Assembly: GCA_013002885.1 (NCBI GenBank)
Contig: JABDLS010000051.1
Location: 1 to 64,000 of the forward strand
Source of the DNA: Gemmatimonadota bacterium
GTDB lineage: Bacteria; Gemmatimonadota; Gemmatimonadetes; Longimicrobiales; Gaopeijiaceae
Reading direction: 5' to 3'
DNA: 64,000 nucleotides
The notes under the pieces were generated by a model that had not been told where the DNA came from, did no database searches, and was given only the letters and a program-made list of their open reading frames with translations. This document shows, one piece after another, positions 17,068 through 24,697 of this stretch. A program made the position numbers and the translations under genes. How positions within the stretch are numbered: the first letter of the stretch is position 1; the number at the start of each line of letters is the position of its first letter.

Positions 17068-17916
17068 TCACCCCTCCGGTGGCGGCGGTGCAGGGTCGTG
17101 GTCCGACAAATCGGTACCTGGGGTCGATGGTTCCACGTCCCAATCTCTCAGCAACTCCCGCGCCTGCTCCTGCAGTCCGACATCGGTCGGATGCACCGCC
17201 GGAAGAGACAGCGCGTGTAGCATCTCCCGGATCGCGAGTTCACGCCGATCCCGCTTCTCGTACAGCTGTCCCAGATCGAAATGGAAGAGCACGAAGTCGG
17301 GCCAGACCTCCGCGGCCCGATGCAGATAGTATTCGGCGTTCTCCCATGAGGTGTCGTTCAGCGCGTCGTTGCCCATGAACGTGCGCGCAAGGAGGCGCTT
17401 CACCCGGGACAAGCTCATGATCTCGTAGTTGAGCTTGCCGAGCATGTTGTGGGCGCCCCCATGAAGCGAGTCGACCGTGAGGATGGCGTGGGCGTCCTCG
17501 TACACGACCTCCGCTAGCTCGACGGCGTACCCTGGTCCTGCGTTCATCGCCCGCCTCCCTGCCGCCACGCCCCGCCAATAGGTGCCGTCGACGCCTCCCG
17601 GCCGAAGAGAGACCGCCCGTTCGGCATAGAGAATTGCGGGGTCGAGCCAAGCGTTCTGGTCGCGGTGGTCCTCCTCTTCGATCCCCAACACGACGGCCGA
17701 CCGGGCTGCCCTCCACAGCGCGCCGTAGTCCGCCGAATCTGTCGAGAGGTGAGTCTCGAGCCGCTCGAAAGCCAGCCTCGGCTCCCCAGCCGTGTACAGC
17801 ATGTCTGCCTCGGCCAGGGGGCCGCCAAAACCGGCGAACTGTCCCTCGACGGGAGCCCACCCGAGGGCGAGGGCCAAAAGAGCGGTGGACAGGACAGCGA
17901 GTGACAGTCGGGGCAT
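17068..17916 (-). CDS. exported TPR-like protein, unknown function
   Basis: A 282-aa protein with a signal peptide (LSLAVLSTALLALALGWAPVEGQ). The mature part is helical, and the blocks ILYAERAVSLRPGGVDGTYWRGVAAGRRA and AEYYLHRAAEVWPDFVLFHFDLGQLYEKR look like TPR units. The layout resembles bacterial relatives of the RMD/FIS1-type TPR fold, but this is only a resemblance. It ends in a Pro/Asp-rich tail. It lies 105 bp after nrdJ on the same strand with a hairpin between, so it may have its own promoter. Confidence 0.72.
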   Translation of the reverse strand: MPRLSLAVLSTALLALALGWAPVEGQFAGFGGPLAEADMLYTAGEPRLAFERLETHLSTDSADYGALWRAARSAVVLGIEEEDHRDQNAWLDPAILYAERAVSLRPGGVDGTYWRGVAAGRRAMNAGPGYAVELAEVVYEDAHAILTVDSLHGGAHNMLGKLNYEIMSLSRVKRLLARTFMGNDALNDTSWENAEYYLHRAAEVWPDFVLFHFDLGQLYEKRDRRELAIREMLHALSLPAVHPTDVGLQEQARELLRDWDVEPSTPGTDLSDHDPAPPPPEG

Positions 17917-17942
17917 GTAGGGTAAGATGGGTAGACGACAAT

Positions 17943-17968
17943 GCGGGGCGGCTCGAAAGCCACCCCGC
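17943..17968 (-). terminator. hairpin after nrdJ
   Basis: GCGGGG-c-GGCT-CGAA-AGCC-a-CCCCGC forms a 10-bp stem with one mismatch and a tetraloop. It lies between the nrdJ stop and the next minus-strand gene. There is no T-tract, so termination is plausible but unproven. Confidence 0.4.
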
Positions 17969-18021
17969 TAGTACCGTCGGCGAATCCAAAAGTTTGGCGT
18001 CAGACCTTCGCCGTCAGAGGA

Positions 18022-20556
18022 TCAGCCGCATTCAGAGTACCCGCATACGTGGCACTTCTTGCACCCTTCCTCGAAGGCCAGGTGCCCGGTACCGCAGTCC
18101 GGGCAGGTGCCCATGTCGAAGAGATCGGGCCCGGAGGGCGCAGCCGACATCTGCGTGCTGGTGCCGTCGTCCCCCGTACCCATGGTGAGCGGCAGGGCCT
18201 CCTGGACGCCCTCCTTTTCCTGGAGGTACCGCTCGATGGCCTGACCGATGGCGTCGGGCACGGAAAGGACCTTGTTGGGTCCGAGGCCCACGGCCCGGTC
18301 GCACGAGATACCCCGGAGCTGCTCTTTGACCTGGGTGATGGAGATCCCGGACCGTAAGGCCAGCGACATGAGGCGCCCGATGGCCTCGGCGTCGGCCATG
18401 GCAGCTCCACCCGCCTTGCCCAGCGTGCAGAAGACCTCGAAGGGGCGCCCGTTGATGTCTTCGTTGATGGTCACGTAGAGGTCGCCGAGGGGCGACATCA
18501 TCTTCATCGTGTAACCCCGAAGAGCATCCGGACGCTGGCGCTTGTGCCGGGCAGCTCCCGCCGTCTCGTCCCGATCCTCGAGTTCGGCCTTGATGGCGTC
18601 AACCTCGATCCGGAGGTTATGTGCCTCTTCCCGGGCGTCGGCGAGCTGATGATGCAACTCCGACACCTCGCTGGAGACGTCGGCTCCGACGTCTTTCTTC
18701 GCGGTGGCTCCGGTAGAGAGGACCTGGCCCTCCCTCGAGCCGTCGCGATACACGGTCACGCCCTTACACCCGAGCTGGAAGGCCAGCTCGTAGATCTCGC
18801 GCACATCTTCCTCGGACGCTTCACGAGGGAAGTTGGTCGTCTTGGATATGGCCGAATCGGTGTGCTCCTGGAAGGCCGCCTGCATGCGCACGTGCCACTC
18901 CGGCGTGATGTCGTGGGCCGTTCGGAAGATCCGTTGGACGTCTTCCGGCACCTCGTCGAAGTGGATGTGACCCTCCTGGGCGATGCGCTCCATGAGGTCG
19001 TCGGAATACCATCCACCCTCTTCCGCCATGCGCACGAAATCGGGGTTCACGTCGGGCATCATCACGCCCGCCTGGTTCCTCATGAACGCCACCGCGAAGA
19101 GGGGCTCGATGCCGCCGGAGCAGCCGGCGAAGATGGAGATGGTGCCGGTGGGAGCCACGGTGGTGAGATTGCAGTTGCGCAGCGTCCTTTCGGGGCGGAT
19201 CCGCGTTCCGTCTTCTCGCGCTGCCGCCATACCGTCGGGTCCCCAGATCGACTCTTCCCACGCCGGAAAGACCCCGCGGGTCTCGGCCAGGCGCTCGGAC
19301 GCGTTGCGCGATTCCTCGTTGACGAACTCCATGACTCGCTGGCCGAGCTTCACACCCTCGGGGGAGTCGTACGGAATGCCCAGGCGAACGAGCATGTCGG
19401 CCCACCCCATCACACCCAGCCCGATTCGGCGGATGTTCTGGGCCAGGTCGTGGATCTCCGGGAGCGGGTAGCGGTTGGCGTCGATGACGTTGTCGAGGAA
19501 GTGCGTCGCCAGGTGGACGACCGTGCGGAGTGCATCCCAGTCGACGCCTTCGTCGGGGTCGACCCCGGGGCGGGCGTCGTCCTTCACGAACTTGCCGAGG
19601 TTGATGCTGCCCAGGTTGCACACGTCGTAGGGGAGGAGGGGCTGCTCCCCGCACGGGTTCGTGGCCTCGTAGCTCCCGAGGGCCGGGACCGGGTTGTACT
19701 CGTTGGCCCGATCGACGAAGAAGGTACCGGGCTCTCCGGTCAGCCAGGCGCCGTGGATGATCATGTCGAAGATCTCCTGGGCACTCTCCTGCCCCACCAC
19801 CTCGCTGGTCTTGGGATCTACGAGGTCGTACGTATCGCCCTTCGACACGGCCTCCATGAAGGCGTCGGTGATGGCGACGGAGATGTTGAAGTTCGTCACC
19901 TGCGTCGTGTCGTTCTTGCACATGATGAAACGACGGATGTCCGGATGGTCCACCCGCAGGATGCCCATATTGGCACCCCGGCGCGTCCCACCCTGCTTCA
20001 CCACGTCCGTGCTGGCGTCGTAGAGCTTCATGAACGATACCGGTCCCGACGCCACACCCATGGTGGAGCGGACGGTGTAGCCCTCGGGGCGCAAACGCGA
20101 GAAAGAGAAGCCCGTCCCCCCACCCGACTGGTGGACCAACGCCATGGACTTGAGCGTGTCGTAGATACCGCTCTGTCCGTTGGACAAAGCGTCGTCTACG
20201 GGAAGGACGAAGCACGCCGAAAGCTGCCCCAGGGGACGGCCGGCGTTCATCAAGGTCGGCGAGTTGGGCTCGAACTTCCCGTTGATCATGAGATCGAAGA
20301 ACTGACGTGCGACCTCATCGACCGCCGAGTCCGACGCACCGTACTCCGAGTCCACGTCGGCGATGGTCCGAGCAACCCGCCAGAACATGACCTCCGGCTC
20401 CTCCGTCGGGTTCCCCTCTCCGTCCTTCTTCAGGTACCTGCGCCCGAGGACGATTCTGGCGTTCTCGGTGAGCTCCGCCTCCGGCAGGTCGTCGGGCAGG
20501 ACGTCGTCGAAGATCACGGATTCTCTCTGGGGACGGGGCTCATGAACGCGGATCAT
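18022..20556 (-). CDS. nrdJ: class II (adenosylcobalamin-dependent) ribonucleotide reductase
   Basis: Reduces ribonucleotides to deoxyribonucleotides using a B12-derived radical and no oxygen. The 844-aa protein has the catalytic blocks NPCGEQPLLPYDVCNLGS, GLGVMGWADMLVRLGI and VAPTGTISIFAGCSGGIEP. A predicted coiled coil (about 625-665, SELHHQLADAREEAHNL) separates the barrel from a TSCPD domain (about 690-750). The C-terminus is a cysteine-rich zinc ribbon, CPDCG...CKKCHVCGYSECG, likely the redox tail. No NrdA/NrdB genes are present. Upstream is an elaborate regulatory region listed separately. Confidence 0.95.
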   Translation of the reverse strand: MIRVHEPRPQRESVIFDDVLPDDLPEAELTENARIVLGRRYLKKDGEGNPTEEPEVMFWRVARTIADVDSEYGASDSAVDEVARQFFDLMINGKFEPNSPTLMNAGRPLGQLSACFVLPVDDALSNGQSGIYDTLKSMALVHQSGGGTGFSFSRLRPEGYTVRSTMGVASGPVSFMKLYDASTDVVKQGGTRRGANMGILRVDHPDIRRFIMCKNDTTQVTNFNISVAITDAFMEAVSKGDTYDLVDPKTSEVVGQESAQEIFDMIIHGAWLTGEPGTFFVDRANEYNPVPALGSYEATNPCGEQPLLPYDVCNLGSINLGKFVKDDARPGVDPDEGVDWDALRTVVHLATHFLDNVIDANRYPLPEIHDLAQNIRRIGLGVMGWADMLVRLGIPYDSPEGVKLGQRVMEFVNEESRNASERLAETRGVFPAWEESIWGPDGMAAAREDGTRIRPERTLRNCNLTTVAPTGTISIFAGCSGGIEPLFAVAFMRNQAGVMMPDVNPDFVRMAEEGGWYSDDLMERIAQEGHIHFDEVPEDVQRIFRTAHDITPEWHVRMQAAFQEHTDSAISKTTNFPREASEEDVREIYELAFQLGCKGVTVYRDGSREGQVLSTGATAKKDVGADVSSEVSELHHQLADAREEAHNLRIEVDAIKAELEDRDETAGAARHKRQRPDALRGYTMKMMSPLGDLYVTINEDINGRPFEVFCTLGKAGGAAMADAEAIGRLMSLALRSGISITQVKEQLRGISCDRAVGLGPNKVLSVPDAIGQAIERYLQEKEGVQEALPLTMGTGDDGTSTQMSAAPSGPDLFDMGTCPDCGTGHLAFEEGCKKCHVCGYSECG

Positions 20557-20576
20557 CAGACGGCCAACTCCTGCGG

Positions 20577-20585
20577 TGTGGATAA
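20577..20585 (-). promoter_or_regulatory. perfect DnaA box in nrdJ leader
   Basis: TTATCCACA on the minus strand, an exact match to the strong DnaA consensus, 20 bp before the nrdJ ATG. DnaA controls nrd genes in E. coli and B. subtilis, so a regulatory role is plausible. Confidence 0.6.
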
Positions 20586-20588
20586 GAC

Positions 20589-20597
20589 GGTGGAAAA
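20589..20597 (-). promoter_or_regulatory. DnaA-like box
   Basis: TTTTCCACC on the minus strand, one mismatch from the TTTTCCACA variant, 12 bp from the perfect box and in the same orientation. The neighbouring TACTCCACCG repeats the pattern 10 bp away. Confidence 0.4.
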
Positions 20598-20615
20598 CGG
20601 TGGAGTATGAAGTCG

Positions 20616-20642
20616 AAAAACGGCGGGAAGCCCTCCCCGCCG
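20616..20642 (-). terminator. intrinsic terminator inside nrdJ leader
   Basis: On the minus strand CGGCGGG and CCCGCCG form a 7-bp GC stem around an 8-nt loop, directly followed by TTTTT. It lies between the predicted nrdJ promoter and the start codon, about 60 nt before the ATG. It could therefore cause premature termination (attenuation) of nrdJ. Confidence 0.6.
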
Positions 20643-20652
20643 GTCATCTTGC

Positions 20653-20661
20653 TGTGGAAAA
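20653..20661 (-). promoter_or_regulatory. DnaA-like box TTTTCCACA
   Basis: TTTTCCACA on the minus strand matches the relaxed DnaA consensus. It lies between the predicted transcription start and the leader terminator, in the same orientation as the other two boxes. Confidence 0.45.
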
Positions 20662-20672
20662 CCCGTCGACCC

Positions 20673-20688
20673 CTACCAGATCTAGGGT
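20673..20688 (-). promoter_or_regulatory. NrdR box 1
   Basis: CTACCAGATCTAGGGT (plus strand) matches the NrdR consensus acaCwAtATaTwGtgt at about ten positions. It sits at the predicted transcription start, 32 bp from box 2, close to three helical turns. That spacing is typical of paired NrdR operators. Confidence 0.6.
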
Positions 20689-20695
20689 GAGGCCC

Positions 20696-20724
20696 AGTCT
20701 AGGCACCCCATATCTAGTGGTCAA
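20696..20724 (-). promoter_or_regulatory. nrdJ promoter
   Basis: On the minus strand TTGACC (20724-20719) and TAGACT (20701-20696) are separated by exactly 17 bp. The predicted start is near 20689, giving a leader of about 130 nt. NrdR box 2 fills the spacer. Confidence 0.65.
20705..20720 (-). promoter_or_regulatory. NrdR box 2
   Basis: ACCCCATATCTAGTGG (plus strand) matches about 12 of 16 positions of the NrdR consensus. It lies between the -35 and -10 elements of the nrdJ promoter, where bound NrdR would block RNA polymerase. No nrdR gene is in this window. Confidence 0.7.
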
Positions 20725-20900
20725 GCCTGTTACACGACGCACCAGATGTTTGTCGTCACATCGTCACGGAGCATGGGGCATTTCGGTGTATATTCGGTAT
20801 TCGCGCCGTCGACGGCAAGGCCCGAGGGACATCTGCAGGTCGGGGGAAGAACGCTGTCCGGCCCTCGACTTCCACAGTCGCAGGAACCCGGTGACCGCGG
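20725..20900. other. rest of the nrdJ upstream gap
   Basis: This is the remainder of the only gene-free stretch above 300 bp (20557-20900). It holds a direct repeat TCGTCACA/TCGTCACG (20753-20768), two TTCGGT copies 11 bp apart (20782-20798) and a small inverted repeat CGACT-TCCAC-AGTCG (20866-20880). The last may end the transcript of the next gene. I found no convincing open frame or riboswitch core here. Confidence 0.4.
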
Positions 20901-23900
20901 TCAGAAGGGCAGCCCGACCCTCAGGTAGAACCGCGGCTCGCCGGCGGGCACCGTGGCGGTCACCAGGGGAAACGCCACCCCGCCGCGCACCCTCAGTTGG
21001 ATGTCGTAGAACGTCAGCATCTCCGCGGTCACTTCGGCGCCGCTCGATGCGATGGCAGTCCTGAGCGGATTCTGGAAGCCGGTGACCCATACATCGGGGC
21101 CCCACGCGTTACCGACGTCGAAGAACACGGACGCCATCATCCGGTCCAGGTGGATGGGCCATGCCCGGAATCCGGCGTGGATCATCCAAAGGGGAAGTCG
21201 GTACTCGGCGGAGGCGCTCCAGGCGTACCGCCCGAATCGGCTGGAGGGCTCGTAGCCACGCACGGGAAAGAAGAAGGACGTTCCCCCAAAGAGTTCGAGC
21301 CCGGTCACTGGCTCGGGCCGGCCGGTCGCTCCACCCACCCTGAAGTTCCCCGGGTCTGCGCCGGGCCCACCGGACACACCTCCGGATGCTCGGAAGGCGA
21401 GGACCTGGCGTGCGTGGCCAGCTCGCCAGAGGGGAACCGCGCCGCGCACGGAGCCCAACGCCTGGACGGTGGAGCGATCCGATCCCGCCACCGATCGCAG
21501 CGAGTCGGGGATTGTGACCTCCTGACGGACTCTACCCTGCACGAAGAGCCCCAGTCCCCGCGACGTCCCCATCTGGAAGGAATGGCTGCGTGTCGAGTTG
21601 AGCCTGAGAGAGATGGTCCCGTCCAGGAGCCGCGCCGAGGGCCGGAGCAGCTGGAACTCGTTGGTGGGCTCGAGGTTTCCCCCGAGAAGCCCGCGGTCCT
21701 CCCACACCATACCTCCTGAGAACGTCACCGAGCGATCCCACCTCCACGTCGGCGCCCGGAGGGTCACACCACCCTGCAGGAAGCGCTCCTGTCGGAGCAC
21801 GTAGAGCGTGTCGAGAGTAGCATCGCTCTGGCGGGTCGCGACCAGCTGCCCACCATCCTCGAACCTCTGTGTGGCGGAGAGGGTGAGAATCGGATTCCCA
21901 AGTCCGGCGTACGCATAGGACAACCCGCCGCTCAACTTGGTGGGTCCCTGTGTGGCGACCCGGGCGAAGAGCGTGTAGGCGTGGCGGCCCACGAGGTCGC
22001 GCCCCTCTGTCTGTATCCCTACGGACGGACCCAGGAGCTGTCGACCGGGAAGAGCCACGTCGGTGCCTCCGACGTTGACGACCGCCGCCGGGGTCCGGAT
22101 CTCGTCGTCGTACGAAATCTCCCAATACCAAGGGCGAAGCGTCGAGCCCGCCGAGTAGTCTCGCACCTCCCCCTCTTCGGGCGCCCGGACCGTCCCCGGT
22201 CCATCCGCGAGGAAGCGAGACGCCAACGGCGGTCGGACAGCTCCCTCCTCCGGCCGGAAGGGCACCCTTTCGATCTCCCAACCGTCGACGTGGTAGCCGC
22301 TCAGGTAGAGCCACTCGCCGGCGGGGTCCACCACAGGGTAAGCGACACCCGTTCGGACGTTGGTCACCAGCACCGCGTCCCCGACGGCTCCGTCCGAATC
22401 CACCGGAGCCGCGTAGGCGTTGAACACGCCTGTCCGGTCCGAGGCCCACACCAGCCACTGCCCATCTGCACTCCATCGGGGGCCGAGGTCCAGCGCTCGA
22501 TCGTCGGTTACACGTTGGACGATGGCTCCGGTGGACGCGTCCAGGACGACGACGTCGTGGCGGGCATCCGGCTCGAACCGGGAGGCGGAGATCCACCTTC
22601 CATCGGGCGAAATGCGCGGAAACGCCCAATGAACGTCCGGCCGGGCCCCGACCAGGACCCGGGTTTCTCCTGTGGCGAGACCATAGGTGACGAGCTCATT
22701 GGTCCCGTTCCCCTCTCGGACAGCCACCGCGAATGAGCCATCGGCGGATACCGCCGGCTGGTTCAGGCGAGCGCCCTCGGTAAGTCTTCGCTGTTCTCCG
22801 GAGAGGTCGAAGACGTACAGGTCTTTGTACAGGCGGTAGGGGTCGTCGAGCTCCAGTTGGCTCACCAGGAGCGACTCGGAGTCGATCCACGCCAGGGTCG
22901 CGAGCTGATTGGTCCTGCCGAGTGACCTCGCCTCTCCCGACTCCAGGTCGATGACCTGGACCTCCACGTCGGATATGCCGTCGGCCCGTGCATAGGCGAG
23001 CCATCGGCCGTCTGGAGAAACCTCTGGATAGAGTGCCCAGCGGGCGCCTTCGGTGAGAGCCTCGGGCTCGGTGATGGGCCCCAGGCGGCGGAGGGCCCGT
23101 TCGAAATCGGCGAGGCCCGCTTCAACCTCGGCTTCCCACACCTTCCACTCCTCCGTGAGCGAGGCGCCGAAGGCGCTGCGGCCGGCGGCGTCCAGGCGAT
23201 AGGGAATCCACTGACCACCGACGGCATCGACGAAAGCGCTCATCCTGTCCTCCCCGTGCTTGTCGAGGAGGTAGTCGAAGAACATGGTCCCGTAGAGGTA
23301 GGGACGGTTGCCGCTAGGCCATACCGGGGACTCGCCGGCCGCCTGCCCGATGCTTTCGAACCGTCCTTCCAGCGCCGCCGTCCGCAGCTGCATCTCGAGG
23401 AAGCTGCCCCGCGCACGCCCCGCCTGGGTGAGGCGTGACTCGTACCAGGTGGCGATTCCCTCGATGACCCACCGCGGGGTCCCGAGTTCGGGGAAGAATG
23501 GCCACTCGGCGGGAACTCGCCCGAAGAAGGCGCGCCCCAATCGGCCGATGGGATTGACCACATGATCCAGGTGGATGATGTGGGCCAACTCGTGGGTGAT
23601 GACCAGCTCCAACCACTCGTCCGCGAAGCCCAGGGAGAGGGCTTCGGTGGGAGGTCGGGCGAAGATGGTGATGCGGTTGGAGGGCGTGACGGCGGCGAAG
23701 CCGTTGGAGACGTCGGCGTGGTCGGTCAGCAGCAGGTCGATTCGGTCGTCTGGTGGCTCGATGAAGTGCTGTTCCAACTCGTCGTACGCGCGCTCTGCGC
23801 GGTCCGCGGCCTCCCGACCGAGGGCCTCGAGCTCCGCCGGGAAGGTGACCCGGAAATGCGCCGTTTCCAGGGTGCGCCAATCCTCGTCCGGCGCCTGGGC

Positions 23901-24026
23901 AACGGCCGAGCCCGGATGCACCCCTACCAGCGCGGCGACGGCGACGGCCAGTCCGGACAGGCGCAGTCCCTTCTTGATCCACGTCGGGCCGACTCCCCAT
24001 CTTCTGCGTCCGCTTCTCGAACTCAT
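20901..24026 (-). CDS. gluzincin-like protease / TolB-like beta-propeller / outer-membrane barrel fusion
   Basis: A 1041-aa exported protein with three parts. After a signal peptide (LSGLAVAVAALVGVHPGSAVAQA) comes a gluzincin-type peptidase domain with HELAHIIHLDH (HExxH at about 145-149) and a downstream glutamate in EGIATWYES (about 189), as in peptidase-MA-like proteins. Residues about 325-640 contain WD40/TolB-like propeller blades (PEVSPDGRWLAYARADG, PRISPDGRWISASRF, PRWSADGQWLVWASDR). The rest (about 650-1041) resembles a BamA-type outer-membrane barrel and ends in Phe (VGLPF). The ATG at 24026 is the only reasonable start, 5 bp from that of a divergent gene. Confidence 0.85.
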   Translation of the reverse strand: MSSRSGRRRWGVGPTWIKKGLRLSGLAVAVAALVGVHPGSAVAQAPDEDWRTLETAHFRVTFPAELEALGREAADRAERAYDELEQHFIEPPDDRIDLLLTDHADVSNGFAAVTPSNRITIFARPPTEALSLGFADEWLELVITHELAHIIHLDHVVNPIGRLGRAFFGRVPAEWPFFPELGTPRWVIEGIATWYESRLTQAGRARGSFLEMQLRTAALEGRFESIGQAAGESPVWPSGNRPYLYGTMFFDYLLDKHGEDRMSAFVDAVGGQWIPYRLDAAGRSAFGASLTEEWKVWEAEVEAGLADFERALRRLGPITEPEALTEGARWALYPEVSPDGRWLAYARADGISDVEVQVIDLESGEARSLGRTNQLATLAWIDSESLLVSQLELDDPYRLYKDLYVFDLSGEQRRLTEGARLNQPAVSADGSFAVAVREGNGTNELVTYGLATGETRVLVGARPDVHWAFPRISPDGRWISASRFEPDARHDVVVLDASTGAIVQRVTDDRALDLGPRWSADGQWLVWASDRTGVFNAYAAPVDSDGAVGDAVLVTNVRTGVAYPVVDPAGEWLYLSGYHVDGWEIERVPFRPEEGAVRPPLASRFLADGPGTVRAPEEGEVRDYSAGSTLRPWYWEISYDDEIRTPAAVVNVGGTDVALPGRQLLGPSVGIQTEGRDLVGRHAYTLFARVATQGPTKLSGGLSYAYAGLGNPILTLSATQRFEDGGQLVATRQSDATLDTLYVLRQERFLQGGVTLRAPTWRWDRSVTFSGGMVWEDRGLLGGNLEPTNEFQLLRPSARLLDGTISLRLNSTRSHSFQMGTSRGLGLFVQGRVRQEVTIPDSLRSVAGSDRSTVQALGSVRGAVPLWRAGHARQVLAFRASGGVSGGPGADPGNFRVGGATGRPEPVTGLELFGGTSFFFPVRGYEPSSRFGRYAWSASAEYRLPLWMIHAGFRAWPIHLDRMMASVFFDVGNAWGPDVWVTGFQNPLRTAIASSGAEVTAEMLTFYDIQLRVRGGVAFPLVTATVPAGEPRFYLRVGLPF

Positions 24027-24031
24027 CGGCC

Positions 24032-24697
24032 ATGGCCTCCGACACGAGCATCTGGTACCAACTGGGTCACGCCCTCGAGCGTGCCCGCCACACGGCTCCC
24101 ACTCCCCGAGCTGTCGTCACCGGCGACGACGAAGACAATGGCGAGGGCTCGGACAGCTTGACGATCCCGAGGCCCGAGATCCCGTCCAGCGATGAACTGA
24201 TGACCGCGGGCATCGCCCTCGTGGTGGACAAAGCACTCGAGGGGTGGACTGGCCGGCGCCAGCCGGGACTGATGCTCCTCCTGCGAGCCGCGGCGGCCGG
24301 GGCCGCGGCAGCGCTTCTCACGGACCTCATCCGACCTCTCCTCCGGGGCGATGCCGAGCTGCCCACGATGGACCCGGACACCGCGGGACGGATACTGGCC
24401 GGTCTGGGACAAGGCCTCGTCTACGGTGGCGTCGTCGAGCCGCGCCTGCCCGGGCCCGCCCTTCTCAAGGGGGCCGTATTCGGCTCCCTCGAGTACGCGG
24501 TGCGCCCCATGGGCGGTCTCACCGGCATCCTCGGATCGCACACGCCACAGCGGAAGATCCCCTTCGTCGGCGACGTCCTCGACGGTCTCGATGGGGACGA
24601 CCGGGCTTATCTGGAGCATCTGGTCTTCGGCATCGCGCTGGCCTTGATCTACGAGTCGGGTCCTTCGAGTAACGGGATGAGCCCCGACGAAGAGTAG
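24032..24697 (+). CDS. predicted membrane protein, unknown
   Basis: A 221-aa product I do not recognise. It has a hydrophilic N-terminus of about 55 residues, then small-residue-rich hydrophobic stretches (LMLLLRAAAAGAAAALLTDLI, ILAGLGQGLVYGGVV and LVFGIALALIYESG) that suggest three or more membrane segments. The start is uncertain: an internal MTAGIALVVDK could also begin the protein. Its 3' end overlaps the convergent GT39-like gene by 49 bp, and its start lies 5 bp from the divergent protease gene, so both ends are tightly packed. Confidence 0.6.
   Translation: MASDTSIWYQLGHALERARHTAPTPRAVVTGDDEDNGEGSDSLTIPRPEIPSSDELMTAGIALVVDKALEGWTGRRQPGLMLLLRAAAAGAAAALLTDLIRPLLRGDAELPTMDPDTAGRILAGLGQGLVYGGVVEPRLPGPALLKGAVFGSLEYAVRPMGGLTGILGSHTPQRKIPFVGDVLDGLDGDDRAYLEHLVFGIALALIYESGPSSNGMSPDEE

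Noticed and set aside
18544-20610. 688-aa plus-strand ORF opposite nrdJ
   Set aside because: Long antisense frames are expected in high-GC DNA; the minus strand encodes a full class II reductase.
20577-20661. Replication origin from DnaA boxes
   Set aside because: There is no dnaA, dnaN or other origin gene nearby and no AT-rich unwinding region; regulation of nrdJ explains the boxes better.
20557-20900. Cobalamin riboswitch upstream of nrdJ
   Set aside because: The nearest match to the B12 box is GACCACTAG within the promoter, lacking the conserved GCCACTG core, and the leader is too short.
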